This document shows, one piece after another, positions 8,155 through 16,113 of a DNA stretch of 43,495 nt. The stretch covers positions 430 to 43,924 of the forward strand of contig DLMG01000062.1 in the NCBI GenBank assembly GCA_002479245.1. The letters run 5' to 3'. Position numbers and translations under genes: made by a program. The number at the start of each line of letters is the position of its first letter. The first letter of the stretch is position 1. The stretch is from Verrucomicrobia subdivision 3 bacterium UBA7542 (lineage in GTDB: Bacteria; Verrucomicrobiota; Verrucomicrobiia; Limisphaerales; UBA11358). Below the pieces are notes generated by a model. It did no database searches. It was not told where the DNA came from and saw nothing but the letters and a program-made list of their open reading frames with translations.

Positions 8155-8546
8155 CGTTGAACGCGATGGGCGGTATCGGCATGTTGGCGGTCGGCATTCT
8201 CGGCGCGCCGTTCATCGGTTATTTGCAGGAAACCTCCGCCACCCGGCAACTGGAAACCACGAATCCCGCGCTGTATCAGACGGTGACCGTGGAGAAAAAC
8301 TATCTGCTGGGCAAATACCAGGCCATTGATCCCGTGAAAAGCGCGGCGGTGACGGAGGAAGCCGCCCAGGCGGCCATCAAGGAGGCGACGACCACCGGGC
8401 AGTTCAGCGCGCTTGGCAAGATGGCTCTGTTCCCCACGTTCATGCTCGCCTGTTACCTGAGCCTGATGTTCTATTTCAAGAGCCGGGGCGGTTACAAACC
8501 GGTGCACATCGGGGAAGCGACGGTTGGGCAGCAGAAGCTGAACTGA
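8136..8546 (+). pseudogene. C-terminal fragment of the interrupted MFS transporter
   Basis: In a frame different from the permease, the sequence reads LTLNAMGGIGMLAVGILGAP, a substrate-facing membrane helix, then a periplasmic loop with YLLGKYQAIDPVKSAAVTEE, a last helix (ALFPTFMLACYLSLMFYF) and the tail KSRGGYKPVHIGEA. This is the normal end of the MFS protein whose start lies at 6467. About ten transmembrane helices between the two fragments are gone. The stop is at 8544. Confidence 0.65.
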
Positions 8547-8719
8547 CGGGATTGAACCACAAAGAACACAAAGGGCACAAAGCTTGAGGCTGTCAAACCC
8601 TCAACCTTCAGCCCTCAACTCTCAACCGATTCGTCACACCGGCGCGGCATTGGATGCCGTCGCTCGCTCTCTGGCGCAAACACCCGCGTCCAAACCAGCC
8701 AATCACAAGAACCATCCGT

Positions 8720-11221
8720 TCAGGGTTGGGTTTCCCCGGTACGGTACACGAAGGCATCAACGTCCTGACATCCCCCATTCTTCACTACGATTTTGATGGT
8801 ATGTCTGGCGTTCGGCAACCCCGACTCCTCGTAAAGCACCTGCCGTGGAAGCCAGGATGAGGCGCGCGTGTTCACGCTTTTTCGCAGCGCGCCGTCAATA
8901 TAGACCTCAGCCTCGCCATGGTTGTCGTTCCTGCTTCCGATCCACCTGATGGCGGTCCCGGTGAATGAATACTCAGCGTAGTCGCCGGCGGCGCTGGAAA
9001 AGTGGCAATCGACCCGGTAATACCCCGGGCTCGTCGTGACGTAGTTCCAACTCCCGGAATACGTAATGGCAGGGTGATTGTCGTCGATCGGCACCCAGGT
9101 TCCGGGCGGGATGGACGTCGGGGTCGCTGTGGTCTCCGGGATGGGGCCACCGCCCAGCCCCCAGTACTTGGCTATGGCGCTGATGTTCACGCCGGTCTCA
9201 AAACTGCGCAAACCATTATTGGCATTCGGCACCCCATCCCCGTCGTAGGATTCATTGTAAGTGCCCCAGTATCCAACGGTGGGGCCATTGACCAGCGCTT
9301 CGTAAACCGCAGCCTTTTGAGGATCGCCGACCGCTACCAGGCTCCACAGCAGGTAACCAAGATCGTGTCCGAGCGATTTCCCGACCGGGACCCCGATCAA
9401 GGGCAGCAAACGGGTCGTCTGGTTGAAGTACTGCTTGACGGCATAAATGTCGTTCCTCGCGCCTTCCGGATATTTCAACGGTGTTCCGTAGTACAGTGGA
9501 AAGAGAGTAAAATTGACGACCGGCGCTTGCGGCCAGCTCCCGTCGCTCTTGACCCGGAACCAGTCGTGAAAGCCGCTTGGAAACTCCGGCACATCAGTCC
9601 GCCAATAATCCCTCTCCAAGGCATCAGTTAGCCTGCCTAGTTCGTCATTGAGATTGAGGAGCCGGTGGTTCCGCGAGTTCAAGTACGACGCCGGGTTGGC
9701 CCCTTTCGCCTTCAGGTATTGTATGTAAAACTCCAACGAAGCCGAACAGAGGGCGATGGAGGTCATGGACCAGTAGTGCGACAACTGCCCATTAAACCCG
9801 GTTGGTCCCACGTCCCCGGCGGCAAGCTCCGTTTCGTCGCCGCTGAATTCCAATCGGTAGCCGTTGGTGACCGCTTGCTTCAATTGAATATCCATCGCAT
9901 ACCTCAACGAATTATCGGCCTTGGTCAGCGTCTGCAAATCGTGGGTGGCGTTGTAGTAATCCCGGGCTGCCAGCAGGTACAATGCGGTAACCTCGACCGC
10001 CTGATTGGCTTCCGGACACGGCCCGCCGTCGTTGACCATGAGATGCGCGTAAGTATCGCTTCCGCCGGGGGCGGCATTGGGAATGAAACCGTGAACGGAA
10101 TACTTGTGGTCCAGCCATTGAATGAAACTCTTCAATTCATCGAAATGCCCGCATTCACTCAGTCCCCGCAAACCGCAGTAGGCGTCACGTACGTAGGACA
10201 TGTCGTAACCTCTTTCGTTGGCGACAATGCCCCCGTCGCGGCACTGGTTCATCTTGATGATTGCCAGGCCGCCCTCGACGATGTCCCGCGCCCGCTGATC
10301 TTTGATGTGGTCGAGCAAATACTTGGTGTCAACGCCGCCAAACCAGGTTTGCCACTGCTGGATGCACTGTTCAGCGTCGCCAGCCACGTTTCTTTCCCGG
10401 ACCAGCTTCATGCAGTCGCTGTCCGTTTTGTCGTCATAGTGCATGTAGTGATACAAGGCTGCGTTGTAAGAACCGCCGGGGACGATACTCCTGGTCCCGG
10501 TATCGAGGATATAGACATCGCCGCTGCGGGTCGCGGTGGTGGTCGGTTCATTGAAGGTGATCAACGCATGCCGGTTGGCCCAGTTTTGGCAGAAACGATT
10601 CACCATGCATTTGAGCGACGTATCCAGTTTCAGACTCACGCCCGTGGCGCGCCCGCTGGAATCCCCGACCATTGAAGCGGTCCTCCCCTCACCGGTTATC
10701 GGGGTTATCACGGCCTGGACGCTGACCTTGTGTGTCCGGGTGGCGGACTTGTTTTTGATCATCACCAGCCTCGCCGTCCACGGTTCGCCGCGACTCGCAT
10801 GGTCAATCACCCAGACTTCCAAGTCCCCGATAGTTGTCAGCCCATAGAAGATGCCCGTATTCCGGGCGCGGTGCACATCCATGGTCAGCGATTGTGGCGC
10901 GCCATCAATCACCAGGCGGATCTCCTCGTCGCTCAGATAATTCGGACAGGTGTAGTCCGGTCCCACTAAAAAATCCCACTTGCCGTCTGCAGTCCCGCCG
11001 CCACCGGCAATCCCGTTCCCAATAAAGAAGTATTCCTTCCTGTTCAGGTACGGGACCTGGTCGGGCAATGGTATTTTGCCGATGACCGTGCGGCTCCCTT
11101 TGGCGGTTCCCGGCTCCAGGTCGGAGGCGATGTGCGCTGCTGCATCGGCGTACGCCACGGCGGAGACCATGAGGAGAATCAGCAGGGCCGGATAACAAGG
11201 CGTTTTTGACGACGGAGACAT
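8720..11221 (-). CDS. Secreted six-hairpin-type glycoside hydrolase with C-terminal beta-sandwich
   Basis: An 833-aa exported protein. The ATG at 11221 gives a good signal peptide (hydrophobic LLILLMVSAVAYADA, cleavage near residue 30); the longer reading from 11413 has no such start. An N-terminal beta domain (about 40-260) is followed by an alpha-helical region with GGIVANERGYDMSYVRDAYC (about 335-355) and further helices, reminiscent of GH15/GH94-type (alpha/alpha)6 enzymes. Candidate acid residues are Asp and Glu in YVRDAY and CPEANQ. The last 130 residues look like a jelly-roll module (AEYSFTGTAIRWIG, EVYIDGALRKSVN), probably carbohydrate-binding. The specific family and substrate are not recognised. 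Location beside sugar oxidoreductases suggests it supplies their substrate. Confidence 0.65.
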   Translation of the reverse strand: MSPSSKTPCYPALLILLMVSAVAYADAAAHIASDLEPGTAKGSRTVIGKIPLPDQVPYLNRKEYFFIGNGIAGGGGTADGKWDFLVGPDYTCPNYLSDEEIRLVIDGAPQSLTMDVHRARNTGIFYGLTTIGDLEVWVIDHASRGEPWTARLVMIKNKSATRTHKVSVQAVITPITGEGRTASMVGDSSGRATGVSLKLDTSLKCMVNRFCQNWANRHALITFNEPTTTATRSGDVYILDTGTRSIVPGGSYNAALYHYMHYDDKTDSDCMKLVRERNVAGDAEQCIQQWQTWFGGVDTKYLLDHIKDQRARDIVEGGLAIIKMNQCRDGGIVANERGYDMSYVRDAYCGLRGLSECGHFDELKSFIQWLDHKYSVHGFIPNAAPGGSDTYAHLMVNDGGPCPEANQAVEVTALYLLAARDYYNATHDLQTLTKADNSLRYAMDIQLKQAVTNGYRLEFSGDETELAAGDVGPTGFNGQLSHYWSMTSIALCSASLEFYIQYLKAKGANPASYLNSRNHRLLNLNDELGRLTDALERDYWRTDVPEFPSGFHDWFRVKSDGSWPQAPVVNFTLFPLYYGTPLKYPEGARNDIYAVKQYFNQTTRLLPLIGVPVGKSLGHDLGYLLWSLVAVGDPQKAAVYEALVNGPTVGYWGTYNESYDGDGVPNANNGLRSFETGVNISAIAKYWGLGGGPIPETTATPTSIPPGTWVPIDDNHPAITYSGSWNYVTTSPGYYRVDCHFSSAAGDYAEYSFTGTAIRWIGSRNDNHGEAEVYIDGALRKSVNTRASSWLPRQVLYEESGLPNARHTIKIVVKNGGCQDVDAFVYRTGETQP

Positions 11222-11538
11222 GAGGTCGTGGTCTGTTTGAAGCCGTGCAATCATTTGCCGATGTTTCCCACTCCCGGTGAGTAACAAATCAATCCGGCGG
11301 AGGCAAACTCCGAAAATGCGGATCTGAAGTCTGCGCACACTATTTCTGAACACCAAGCAACACATGGTGCAGTGCAAACTCGCCATCTGAACGAACATGC
11401 ACCGTGTCGGCACTGAATTCGTTAATCAGGCAATAAACGGGTTGGTTCCGAGTATTGTAGTATTTTCCCATTTCATCCTGTGGTTTTTCGCCGCTGTCGC
11501 GGCGCCACTTGATTAGGGCATAAAGACGTAACTGCTGC
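11222..11538. other. Intergenic region upstream of the glycosidase
   Basis: 317 bp between the glycosidase start and the end of the next oxidoreductase gene. The minus strand has an open 43-codon stretch beginning MGKYYNTRNQPVYCLINEF (11340-11471) without a recognised family. It could be a small gene or a remnant, and I do not call it. No clear promoter or terminator was seen. Confidence 0.4.
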
Positions 11539-12633
11539 TCAGGTGACCTTGACCCACTTGTGTTCCCGGGCGCCTTCGTAAATGGCCTGCATGACGGCGA
11601 CGCGGGCGACGGCTTCACCGGGTTTCACCAGCGGTTCATTTTTGGCTCCGCCGACGGCATTGAGAAATTGTTCCAAGGGCGGCGGTGGTGAGGGCGGCAG
11701 GCTGGTCCACGGCTTGCGCGAATCGCTGTCGGCAATTTTCTGACTGCGATAAAACAACTGGCCGTTCAGAATCATCGCGTGACCTTCGGTGCCGCTGATG
11801 AGCAATTGCACCGGGTCTTCGATGTCCACCCAGCCGGCGGCCAGCGTGCCAATCACGCCATTTTTGAACTGGAGCAGCGCTTCGCCGGTTTCGTCGCAAT
11901 CGCCGTAACGATGGGTGACGGGATGAATCTCGCCGGTGACGGAATCAATATCGCCCAGCAGCCACATCAGGATGTCAAGTTTGTGGGTGCCCAAATCGCC
12001 GAAAGCGCCTACGCCGGCAATTTTGGGGTCCGCCATCCATCGGTATTCATGGTCAAACCAGCCGCCCAACGAACCATTGTGGCAGTTGGATGCCCGGGCG
12101 CGGGTGATGATGCCAAAATTGCCCCTGGCGATTTCGTCTTTCAGGAAAATATGTTTCGGATCCGTCCGCGAGAAATAGCCGGTGGTGAACAAAACGCCGG
12201 CTTTTTCGATGGCACTGGCCATCTCCCGGCTTTCTTTGGCGGTGATGCCCAGCGGTTTTTCCACAAACATGTTTTTGCCGGCCTTGGCGGCTGCCAGGAC
12301 CAGCTCCGGATGCAGGTTGGTCTCCGCAAGAATGATCACGGCTGAGATTTCCGGATCCGACCAGATGACTTTTAAATCGCTGACGGTTTGCGCGCCCGTA
12401 TCCCTGGCACGCTGCTCCGCGCGGTCGGCCTGATGATCCCAGACGTACTTGACGTGCACGTCGGAACGTTTTTTAAGCAAATCAATGTAACCCGGCGTGT
12501 GGATGTGCGCCACGCCTACGAGCGCCACATTGATTTTGGATCCGGACTGCGCCCAGACCGGCAGGGTGGCCGTGGCCAGGGCAGCGGCACCAGTGGTTTT
12601 GATGAATCCCCGGCGGTTGAGGTTGGAATTCAT
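11539..12633 (-). CDS. Gfo/Idh/MocA family oxidoreductase, Tat-exported (A)
   Basis: A 364-aa NAD(P)-dependent sugar oxidoreductase. The ATG at 12633 directly follows the stop of the preceding homologue. It gives a twin-arginine leader (NRRGFIKTTGAAALATA, ending VWAQ) for Tat export, consistent with export of a folded protein with bound cofactor. The Rossmann part begins KINVALVGVAHIH (glycine loop altered: GVAH in place of the usual GxGxxG). Then come the EKP motif FVEKPLGI (about 122-129) and the catalytic-site motif FGDLGTHKLDIL (about 214-225) with His. It is paired in one operon with oxidoreductase B. Probably oxidises or isomerises a sugar or cyclitol in the periplasm; the substrate is unknown. 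Confidence 0.85.
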   Translation of the reverse strand: MNSNLNRRGFIKTTGAAALATATLPVWAQSGSKINVALVGVAHIHTPGYIDLLKKRSDVHVKYVWDHQADRAEQRARDTGAQTVSDLKVIWSDPEISAVIILAETNLHPELVLAAAKAGKNMFVEKPLGITAKESREMASAIEKAGVLFTTGYFSRTDPKHIFLKDEIARGNFGIITRARASNCHNGSLGGWFDHEYRWMADPKIAGVGAFGDLGTHKLDILMWLLGDIDSVTGEIHPVTHRYGDCDETGEALLQFKNGVIGTLAAGWVDIEDPVQLLISGTEGHAMILNGQLFYRSQKIADSDSRKPWTSLPPSPPPPLEQFLNAVGGAKNEPLVKPGEAVARVAVMQAIYEGAREHKWVKVT

Positions 12634-12634
12634 A

Positions 12635-14134
12635 TCAAGCCAGTGTCCAGCCGGCGCGATTTTCCCGCTTGATGTACTGGGCCGCCTCCGGCGCGTTGAT
12701 GGCGCGCATGGCCTGGCTGTCCCATTCAATCTTTTTGCCCACCCGCAGCGCGACATCGCCCAGCAGCGTGGTTTCCGTGAATGGCGCGGCGATGGCAAAC
12801 CGCGAGTAACAGAGTTCCGGCTTGTTTTCCTTGATGGCTGCGATCCATTCCAAATGCTGCCGCTTGTCGTTGTCCCCGGTAAAAAGGTTGCGCGGGATGA
12901 CCTGCGGGATCTGCGCCAGGGCCGGGTGTTTTTTGAAGTGCATGAATTTCTTGTCGTCGCGCAGCTTCACGAAAAACTCTTCACCGTAATCATCCGGGGA
13001 AAACACGGTGCCGTTATCGCCGACGAGCAGGCAGCCGCTGCCGGGAACTTCGCCGAGCATTTCGGCGATGTCCACCAGGAGTTCGCGCGGCGGCTTGTTG
13101 CTGTCATCGTGATTGGTCGGATTGTCCGGGAGCGGCTGACCGCCGTCGTACCACCACAGGGTGACGGGAGCGAACTCAATCGTCTTGTGCGGGTGCAGGA
13201 AGGAAAAGAAGCCTTTGTGTTCGCCTTCGATTTCAAGCTTGCGCGCGGGAAATTGAAACCGGATTTTGGAGCCGATGGGATAAGACTCGCCGTTCATCCC
13301 GCCGAAAGCTTCCGCCTCGATTTCCGTCGGGTTGACCAGGTGCAAGGCGCGGAACGACATGTTCACTGTATGACACGCCATGTCGCCGATCGCCCCGGTG
13401 CCAAAGTCCAGCCAGCCGCGCCAGACGAACGGTTCATAGACTCCCTTTTTGTAAGGGCGCATCGGAGCCGGTCCGATCCAGATATCCCAGTCCAGGGTTT
13501 CGGGAACCGGGTCGGAACCGTTGGGCCGCGCCATGCCCTGCGGCCAGATGGGGCGGTTCGTCCAGATGTGAACATCATGCACCGGCCCGATGATTCCGGC
13601 CTGAATACATTCAACAGCCCGGCGCAAGCCATCCGCCGCGCTGCCTTGATTGCCCATCTGCGTGACGACGCCAGTTTCCTTCGCGAGGTCGCGGAGGTAC
13701 CGCGCCTCGTAAATCGTCTGAGTCATCGGTTTCTGGCAGTAAACGGCCTTGCCCAGCCGCATGGCGTGGGATGCGGCGATGGCGTGAAAATGATCCGGGG
13801 TGGAAACCGTCACCGCGTCGATGTTCTTGCCCGACTCATCGAACATTTTGCGGAAATCCTGGTAAAATTTTGCCTGCGGATATTTCTGCCGCTGTCCGGC
13901 GCAGTATTCCCCATCCACATCGCACAACGCATAGATGCTTTCGCCGTCGCAACAATCCGTATCGCTGACGCCTTTGCCGGCTGCGCCGATCACCCCGATA
14001 TTCAACTTGCTGTTCAGATTTTGACCGCGCAGCAGGGTCGGCACTCCGAAGGCCAGCGCCCCGGCGGTCAAGGTGGTGGTTTTCAGGAAGTCGCGACGAT
14101 TCCAGCGCGAGGAAGGAGACGTGGTTTTTTTCAT
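12635..14134 (-). CDS. Gfo/Idh/MocA family oxidoreductase, Tat-exported (B)
   Basis: A 499-aa protein. Twin-arginine leader SRWNRRDFLKTTTLTAGALA. The Rossmann segment is LNIGVIGAAGKGV. The usual EKP motif is YCQKPMTQT, Glu replaced by Gln but Lys retained. The His motif is IGDMACHTVNM. The long form with an extended C-terminal domain is typical of the planctomycete/verrucomicrobial group. I took the ATG at 14134; an alternative lies five codons upstream at 14149. One base separates its TGA from the ATG of oxidoreductase A, so both are translated from one message. A divergent TIM-barrel gene starts 269 bp away and may share regulation. Confidence 0.85.
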   Translation of the reverse strand: MKKTTSPSSRWNRRDFLKTTTLTAGALAFGVPTLLRGQNLNSKLNIGVIGAAGKGVSDTDCCDGESIYALCDVDGEYCAGQRQKYPQAKFYQDFRKMFDESGKNIDAVTVSTPDHFHAIAASHAMRLGKAVYCQKPMTQTIYEARYLRDLAKETGVVTQMGNQGSAADGLRRAVECIQAGIIGPVHDVHIWTNRPIWPQGMARPNGSDPVPETLDWDIWIGPAPMRPYKKGVYEPFVWRGWLDFGTGAIGDMACHTVNMSFRALHLVNPTEIEAEAFGGMNGESYPIGSKIRFQFPARKLEIEGEHKGFFSFLHPHKTIEFAPVTLWWYDGGQPLPDNPTNHDDSNKPPRELLVDIAEMLGEVPGSGCLLVGDNGTVFSPDDYGEEFFVKLRDDKKFMHFKKHPALAQIPQVIPRNLFTGDNDKRQHLEWIAAIKENKPELCYSRFAIAAPFTETTLLGDVALRVGKKIEWDSQAMRAINAPEAAQYIKRENRAGWTLA

Positions 14135-14322
14135 AAAGTTAATGAACAATAAACAAAACCGAATCGCAGAACGAGAAAATGATTTTTCCTCCGATGTTTT
14201 CTTATTCGTTAATGTTTTCGTTTCAGACGGGCCGCCGCCGGGTGAACGGATTCATCCCGCCTGGAGCGGCCATCGGCCAAAAAGGCTGTGCGTATTTCAT
14301 TGGATTGCATTGTTTGCGCAAT

Positions 14323-14350
14323 CGGACATTGATTTACGGACATTGATTTA
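14323..14350. promoter_or_regulatory. Two 14-bp tandem repeats in a divergent promoter region
   Basis: CGGACATTGATTTA occurs twice with no spacing (14323-14336 and 14337-14350), immediately before TTGACA at 14353. That hexamer is a good -35 match for the gene starting at 14404. The -10 is weak (AATTTT near 14376). The tandem repeat is placed where an activator or repressor could control the isomerase gene, and perhaps the divergent oxidoreductases. It could also be a chance slippage repeat. Confidence 0.35.
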
Positions 14351-14403
14351 CGTTGACACGCTGACGCCGCCGCGCAATTTTCATTCAAAGTATCACACCT
14401 ATC

Positions 14404-15273
14404 ATGAAAACCAACAACTTAGTTCTGCTTTTTATACTCGCGGTTGGCCTGTCGTCGGCCGGATCCACCGGCCAGGCCGGACCCATCCCGGCCGATTGCC
14501 GGACCGGCGGCTTTGCCCTCGGCTGCCAGGCCTGGACTTTCCGCGAGTTCACCGTCCTCGACGCCATTGATAAAACCGCAGCCGCCGGGGGCAAGGTTAT
14601 CGAACTTTACTCAGGACAAAAATTCAGCGCGGACAGGCCTGGCGTGGTTTTCGATCATAATGCCCCCGACGATATCATCGCCGAGCTAAAGGCCCGTCTG
14701 CAAAAAGACGGTATCCGCGCCGTGAATTACGGCGTGGTCCCCATTCCCAACAACGAGGCCGAGGCCCGCAAAATATTTGATTTTGCGAAAAAACTCGGGC
14801 TCTATGGCATCACCACGGAATCGGTGGAATCCATTGACCTTATCGAAAAACTCGTCAAGGAATACAATATCTGTGTCGGGTTTCACGATCATCCGCGCCG
14901 TCCGAACGACGCGAGCTATAAAATGTGGGATCCCAATTACGTGTTGAGCGTCGTCAAGAACCGAGACGCGCGCATCGGCGCGACGGCGGATGTCGGGCAT
15001 TGGGTCCGCTCCGGATTAACCCCGGTGGACTGCCTGAAAATCCTGCGAGGCCGGGTCATCAGCGTGCACCTGAAGGATCTGAACGAAAAATCGCCGAACG
15101 CCCACGATGTGCCGTTCGGGACCGGGGTTTGCGATGTCCCGGGCATTCTCAACGAATTGAAACATCAGAAATTTGCCGGCAACATTTCCATCGAATACGA
15201 ATACAATTGGACAAATAGTGTCGTCGATGTTGCCCAATGCATCGGCTTCGTCCGCGGTTACGGCGCGAAGTGA
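14404..15273 (+). CDS. Exported sugar phosphate isomerase/epimerase-like TIM barrel
   Basis: A 289-aa AP-endonuclease-2-type TIM barrel with a signal peptide (MKTNNLVLLFILAVGLSSAG), so the protein is probably periplasmic. Metal and active-site positions are visible: GKVIELYSG (strand 1 Glu), CVGFHDHPRRPN (His-Asp-His), ATADVGHWVRSG (Asp/His), ISVHLKDLNE (His, Asp) and NISIEYEYNW (terminal Glu). Cytoplasmic relatives epimerise ketoses or 2-keto-inositol. An exported form fits the Tat-exported oxidoreductases nearby. Because it lacks a phosphate source outside the cell, its substrate is probably an unphosphorylated (keto-)sugar (inference). It converges with the apbE-like gene, ending 3 bp apart with no terminator between. 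Confidence 0.8.
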   Translation: MKTNNLVLLFILAVGLSSAGSTGQAGPIPADCRTGGFALGCQAWTFREFTVLDAIDKTAAAGGKVIELYSGQKFSADRPGVVFDHNAPDDIIAELKARLQKDGIRAVNYGVVPIPNNEAEARKIFDFAKKLGLYGITTESVESIDLIEKLVKEYNICVGFHDHPRRPNDASYKMWDPNYVLSVVKNRDARIGATADVGHWVRSGLTPVDCLKILRGRVISVHLKDLNEKSPNAHDVPFGTGVCDVPGILNELKHQKFAGNISIEYEYNWTNSVVDVAQCIGFVRGYGAK

Positions 15274-15276
15274 TTT

Positions 15277-16113
15277 TTATGCCGCCGGCGGCAACGGGCG
15301 GTTGCCCAGATGCCGCCAGCTTCCGCCTTCGTTCAAAAAGACCAGCCACCGGTCGTTGTGAGCCAGGACGCCGGCGATGTCCGGCTCATCCAGCATCATG
15401 CACGCCGTCGAGAGTGCGTCTGACTCGGCGGCGGTATCCGTCAGGGCCCAGGCGCGGTTCCGGCGCGAGCCGGGCAGGCCGGTGCGCGGATCAACAATGT
15501 GTTGTCCCCGGACGGTCAGGCCCGAACCGCTCAACGAACAGTGCTTCAGCCAGAACCGGTGCGGCGAATGATCGTCGCCCAAACCGCACGACCAGCCCGG
15601 AGTTTCCGCCGGCGGGTCGCCCGCGAGAATGCTGCTGCCGCCGGCGACGAGCAGGAACGCGGGGCAACTCCACTCGCGCAACACTTCAGCCATGCGGTCG
15701 AGCGCGAAGCCCTTGCCGATCGCGCCAAGATCGAACTCCAGCCGTCCGCTGTCGCAGCGGATGGAAAATTCCGTTTCCAGCAAGGACCACAGCGGCTTCG
15801 CCAACCGGGTTTTCATTGCCGCGGCGGTGACCGAAAACGCGCCGCGCATCGCGAGCTCCATCCAGCGGGCGATTTCCAAGCACGCGAAAACCGGCTCGCT
15901 CAGGCGAAGTGTGCCGCCGACGGCCAGTTGCGAGATCTGGGAAATCTCGCTGTCGGCCCGAAACCGGCTCAGCCGGGATTCCAGTTCGTCCGCCAGCGCC
16001 AACACGGCCTGGGCAGCCTGTTCGGCGTAGGCCTTTTCCTCGCCGGCGATGCGCACCTGGAATTGCGTCGCCATCGCGTGGTGGTTGAAAACGTGGATGA
16101 CCGGCTCACTCAT
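15277..16113 (-). CDS. apbE: FAD:protein FMN transferase (ApbE family)
   Basis: A 278-aa ApbE-fold protein that would attach FMN covalently to Thr of a flavoprotein. Family motifs are FDLGAIGKGFALDRM (FAD site, about 145-160), VAGGSSI (about 172-178), GQHIVDPRTGLP (about 218-229) and TAAESDALSTACMM (about 240-253, metal-binding Asp/Ser). No lipoprotein or Sec signal is evident, unlike many ApbE proteins. It is the last gene of the five-gene minus-strand operon and its ATG overlaps the Agl23-like stop by 8 nt. No flavinylation target (NqrB/C, FMN_bind) is seen in the window. Confidence 0.85.
   Translation of the reverse strand: MSEPVIHVFNHHAMATQFQVRIAGEEKAYAEQAAQAVLALADELESRLSRFRADSEISQISQLAVGGTLRLSEPVFACLEIARWMELAMRGAFSVTAAAMKTRLAKPLWSLLETEFSIRCDSGRLEFDLGAIGKGFALDRMAEVLREWSCPAFLLVAGGSSILAGDPPAETPGWSCGLGDDHSPHRFWLKHCSLSGSGLTVRGQHIVDPRTGLPGSRRNRAWALTDTAAESDALSTACMMLDEPDIAGVLAHNDRWLVFLNEGGSWRHLGNRPLPPAA

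Noticed and set aside
11340..11471. Minus-strand 43-codon ORF beginning MGKYYNTRNQPVYC
   Set aside because: Too short and no recognised family or start signal; kept only as a note in the intergenic entry.
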